A DNA stretch of 64,000 bases, taken from positions 1 to 64,000 of the forward strand of contig JALNZC010000020.1 in assembly GCA_023229525.1 (NCBI GenBank), written 5' to 3'. Made by a program: the position numbers and the translations under genes. Under the pieces are notes generated by a model. That model searched no databases. It had not been told where the DNA came from and saw only the letters and a program-made list of their open reading frames with translations. This stretch comes from Bacteroidales bacterium (GTDB taxonomy: Bacteria > Bacteroidota > Bacteroidia > Bacteroidales > FEN-979). Below, piece by piece: positions 63,361-64,000 of this stretch. Every line of letters begins with the position of its first letter. Within the stretch, counting starts at the first letter, position 1.

Positions 63361-63402
63361 CTCACCCCCCGTCCCCTCTCCTAAGGAGAAGGGGGGAGTT
63401 AG
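63361..63402. repeat. Palindromic intergenic element between preT-like and preA genes
   Basis: CTCACCCCCC...CCCCTCTCCTAAGGAGAAGGGG forms a GC-rich hairpin centred on CTCCTAAGGAG. The core resembles TTCTCCTTTAGGAGAA of the 3367-3459 element. It starts 1 bp after the preT-like stop and could attenuate preA expression. Confidence 0.6.
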
Positions 63403-63403
63403 A

Positions 63404-64000
63404 TCAAATTCCTAAGTACGATAAAATCGCTTTTGCGCCATTTTTCCCATCCTGAACGGCATTTACAACTTCTTTACCGCCATTCACCGCATCACCACCG
63501 GCAAATACACCGGGGATATTTGTTTCAAACGCTTCATTGATCAATATTTTTCCATTGCGATTCCGAATCGATGAATTATTGATCAATTCTTCAAACGGCA
63601 TTTGACCGGTAGCATTTATGATCATGTCCACCTCAAGGGTGAATGTTTCACCTGTAATAACGGGCGCTCGTCTTCCGGATGAATCGGGTCCTCCCAATTT
63701 CATTTTATTGCAAACCAGCTTTTTTACTTTACCATTTTCTCCTTTTATTTCTTTTGGGCTGGCCAACCAGATGAAAGAACAACCGTCGTACCTGGCAAGG
63801 TCAAACTGAGCATCGGTACAGGGTTTCTCATTTTCCGACCTTCTGTAAATCATGGTAACATCAGCCGCTCCCAGTCTTTTTGACTGTGTAGCCGCATCAA
63901 TCGCAGTCATGCCCATACCTATTACTGCGACCTTATCCCCGACAGCAATTTTCGAGTAATCCGATGTACGGATATTATAAATAAATGATATTGCATCCAC
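63404..64000 (-). CDS. preT: PreT-like FAD/NAD-dependent oxidoreductase, N-terminus outside the window
   Basis: The last 198 residues of a GltD/PreT-family flavoprotein run off the right edge. Visible motifs are GDKVAVIGMGMTAIDAATQS (NAD(P)-binding), TMIYRRSENEKP, DMIINATGQMP and the C-terminal FAD motif VFAGGDAVNGGKEVVNAVQDG. This electron-input subunit would pass NADH electrons to PreA, whose gene starts 72 bp downstream. The exact name relies on the preA neighbour; a glutamate-synthase-like small subunit has the same motifs. Confidence 0.85.
   Translation of the reverse strand: MDAISFIYNIRTSDYSKIAVGDKVAVIGMGMTAIDAATQSKRLGAADVTMIYRRSENEKPCTDAQFDLARYDGCSFIWLASPKEIKGENGKVKKLVCNKMKLGGPDSSGRRAPVITGETFTLEVDMIINATGQMPFEELINNSSIRNRNGKILINEAFETNIPGVFAGGDAVNGGKEVVNAVQDGKNGAKAILSYLGI

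Overview
The window looks like a chromosomal segment from an anaerobic Bacteroidota bacterium, probably a Bacteroidales/Marinilabiliales-type lineage. The evidence is secreted proteins with type IX secretion (T9SS) C-terminal sorting domains, TAnnTTTG-type -7 promoter elements, a PID-CTERM-like small protein, few strong Shine-Dalgarno sites, and heptamer-like repeats in gene gaps. No rRNA, tRNA, CRISPR array, IS element or phage gene was recognised by eye.

Layout. (1) Positions 1-15,100 hold surface and secreted proteins: the end of a giant adhesin with six exact-period (270 bp) YDG/MBG-type repeats, a dockerin-like secreted protein, a cohesin-like T9SS protein 24 bp downstream of it, a PID-CTERM-like peptide, a decayed T9SS sorting domain, a 1640-residue T9SS protein, and a remnant of a small gene. 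(2) Positions 15,073-26,902 hold ordinary chromosomal genes: a GH43 glycosidase; a tight operon mutL - rhomboid - rhomboid - endonuclease/exonuclease/phosphatase protein - uvrB, in which uvrB seems to start at CTG; a DUF6580-like membrane protein; a YtcJ-like amidohydrolase; and a secreted unknown.

(3) Positions 26,995-61,909 form one large, coherent and apparently undescribed biosynthetic locus of about 35 kb. It has two long minus-strand operons (44,336 to 26,995 and 60,667 to 47,328), a plus-strand pair of radical SAM genes between them (44,439-47,325), and a flanking plus-strand methyltransferase. It encodes a discrete type II polyketide/fatty-acid-like assembly line: an acyl-activating ligase, two acyl carrier proteins, two ketosynthases with intact Cys-His-His residues, a chain-length-factor-like ketosynthase without the nucleophile, an atypical KAS III-like protein, an acyltransferase-like protein, a hot-dog dehydratase, two enoyl-CoA hydratase homologues and a 3-hydroxyacyl-CoA dehydrogenase in place of the usual SDR ketoreductase. 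Tailoring genes are four B12-binding-type radical SAM enzymes, a CrtI-like FAD oxidoreductase, methyltransferases, an FMN/TIM-barrel-like protein, a BtrH-like and a C45 Ntn-type acyltransferase. Export and envelope genes are a triple fusion of RND/MMPL exporter, PlsC acyltransferase and methyltransferase, a GT2-DUF2062 fusion, a LolA-like carrier, a small lipoprotein, a polysaccharide deacetylase and an ABC-2 permease. The export and KS/CLF part resembles aryl polyene/flexirubin clusters. The radical SAM, CrtI, FabF, FabZ and ACP combination recalls gene sets proposed for ladderane lipids. I infer an envelope-attached polyunsaturated or cyclised acyl product; its structure cannot be read from the sequence.

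(4) Positions 62,063-64,000 carry preA and the end of a preT-like partner (pyrimidine reduction). Gene gaps in the locus hold several microsatellite-like tracts, and one such repeat family has also entered two coding sequences.
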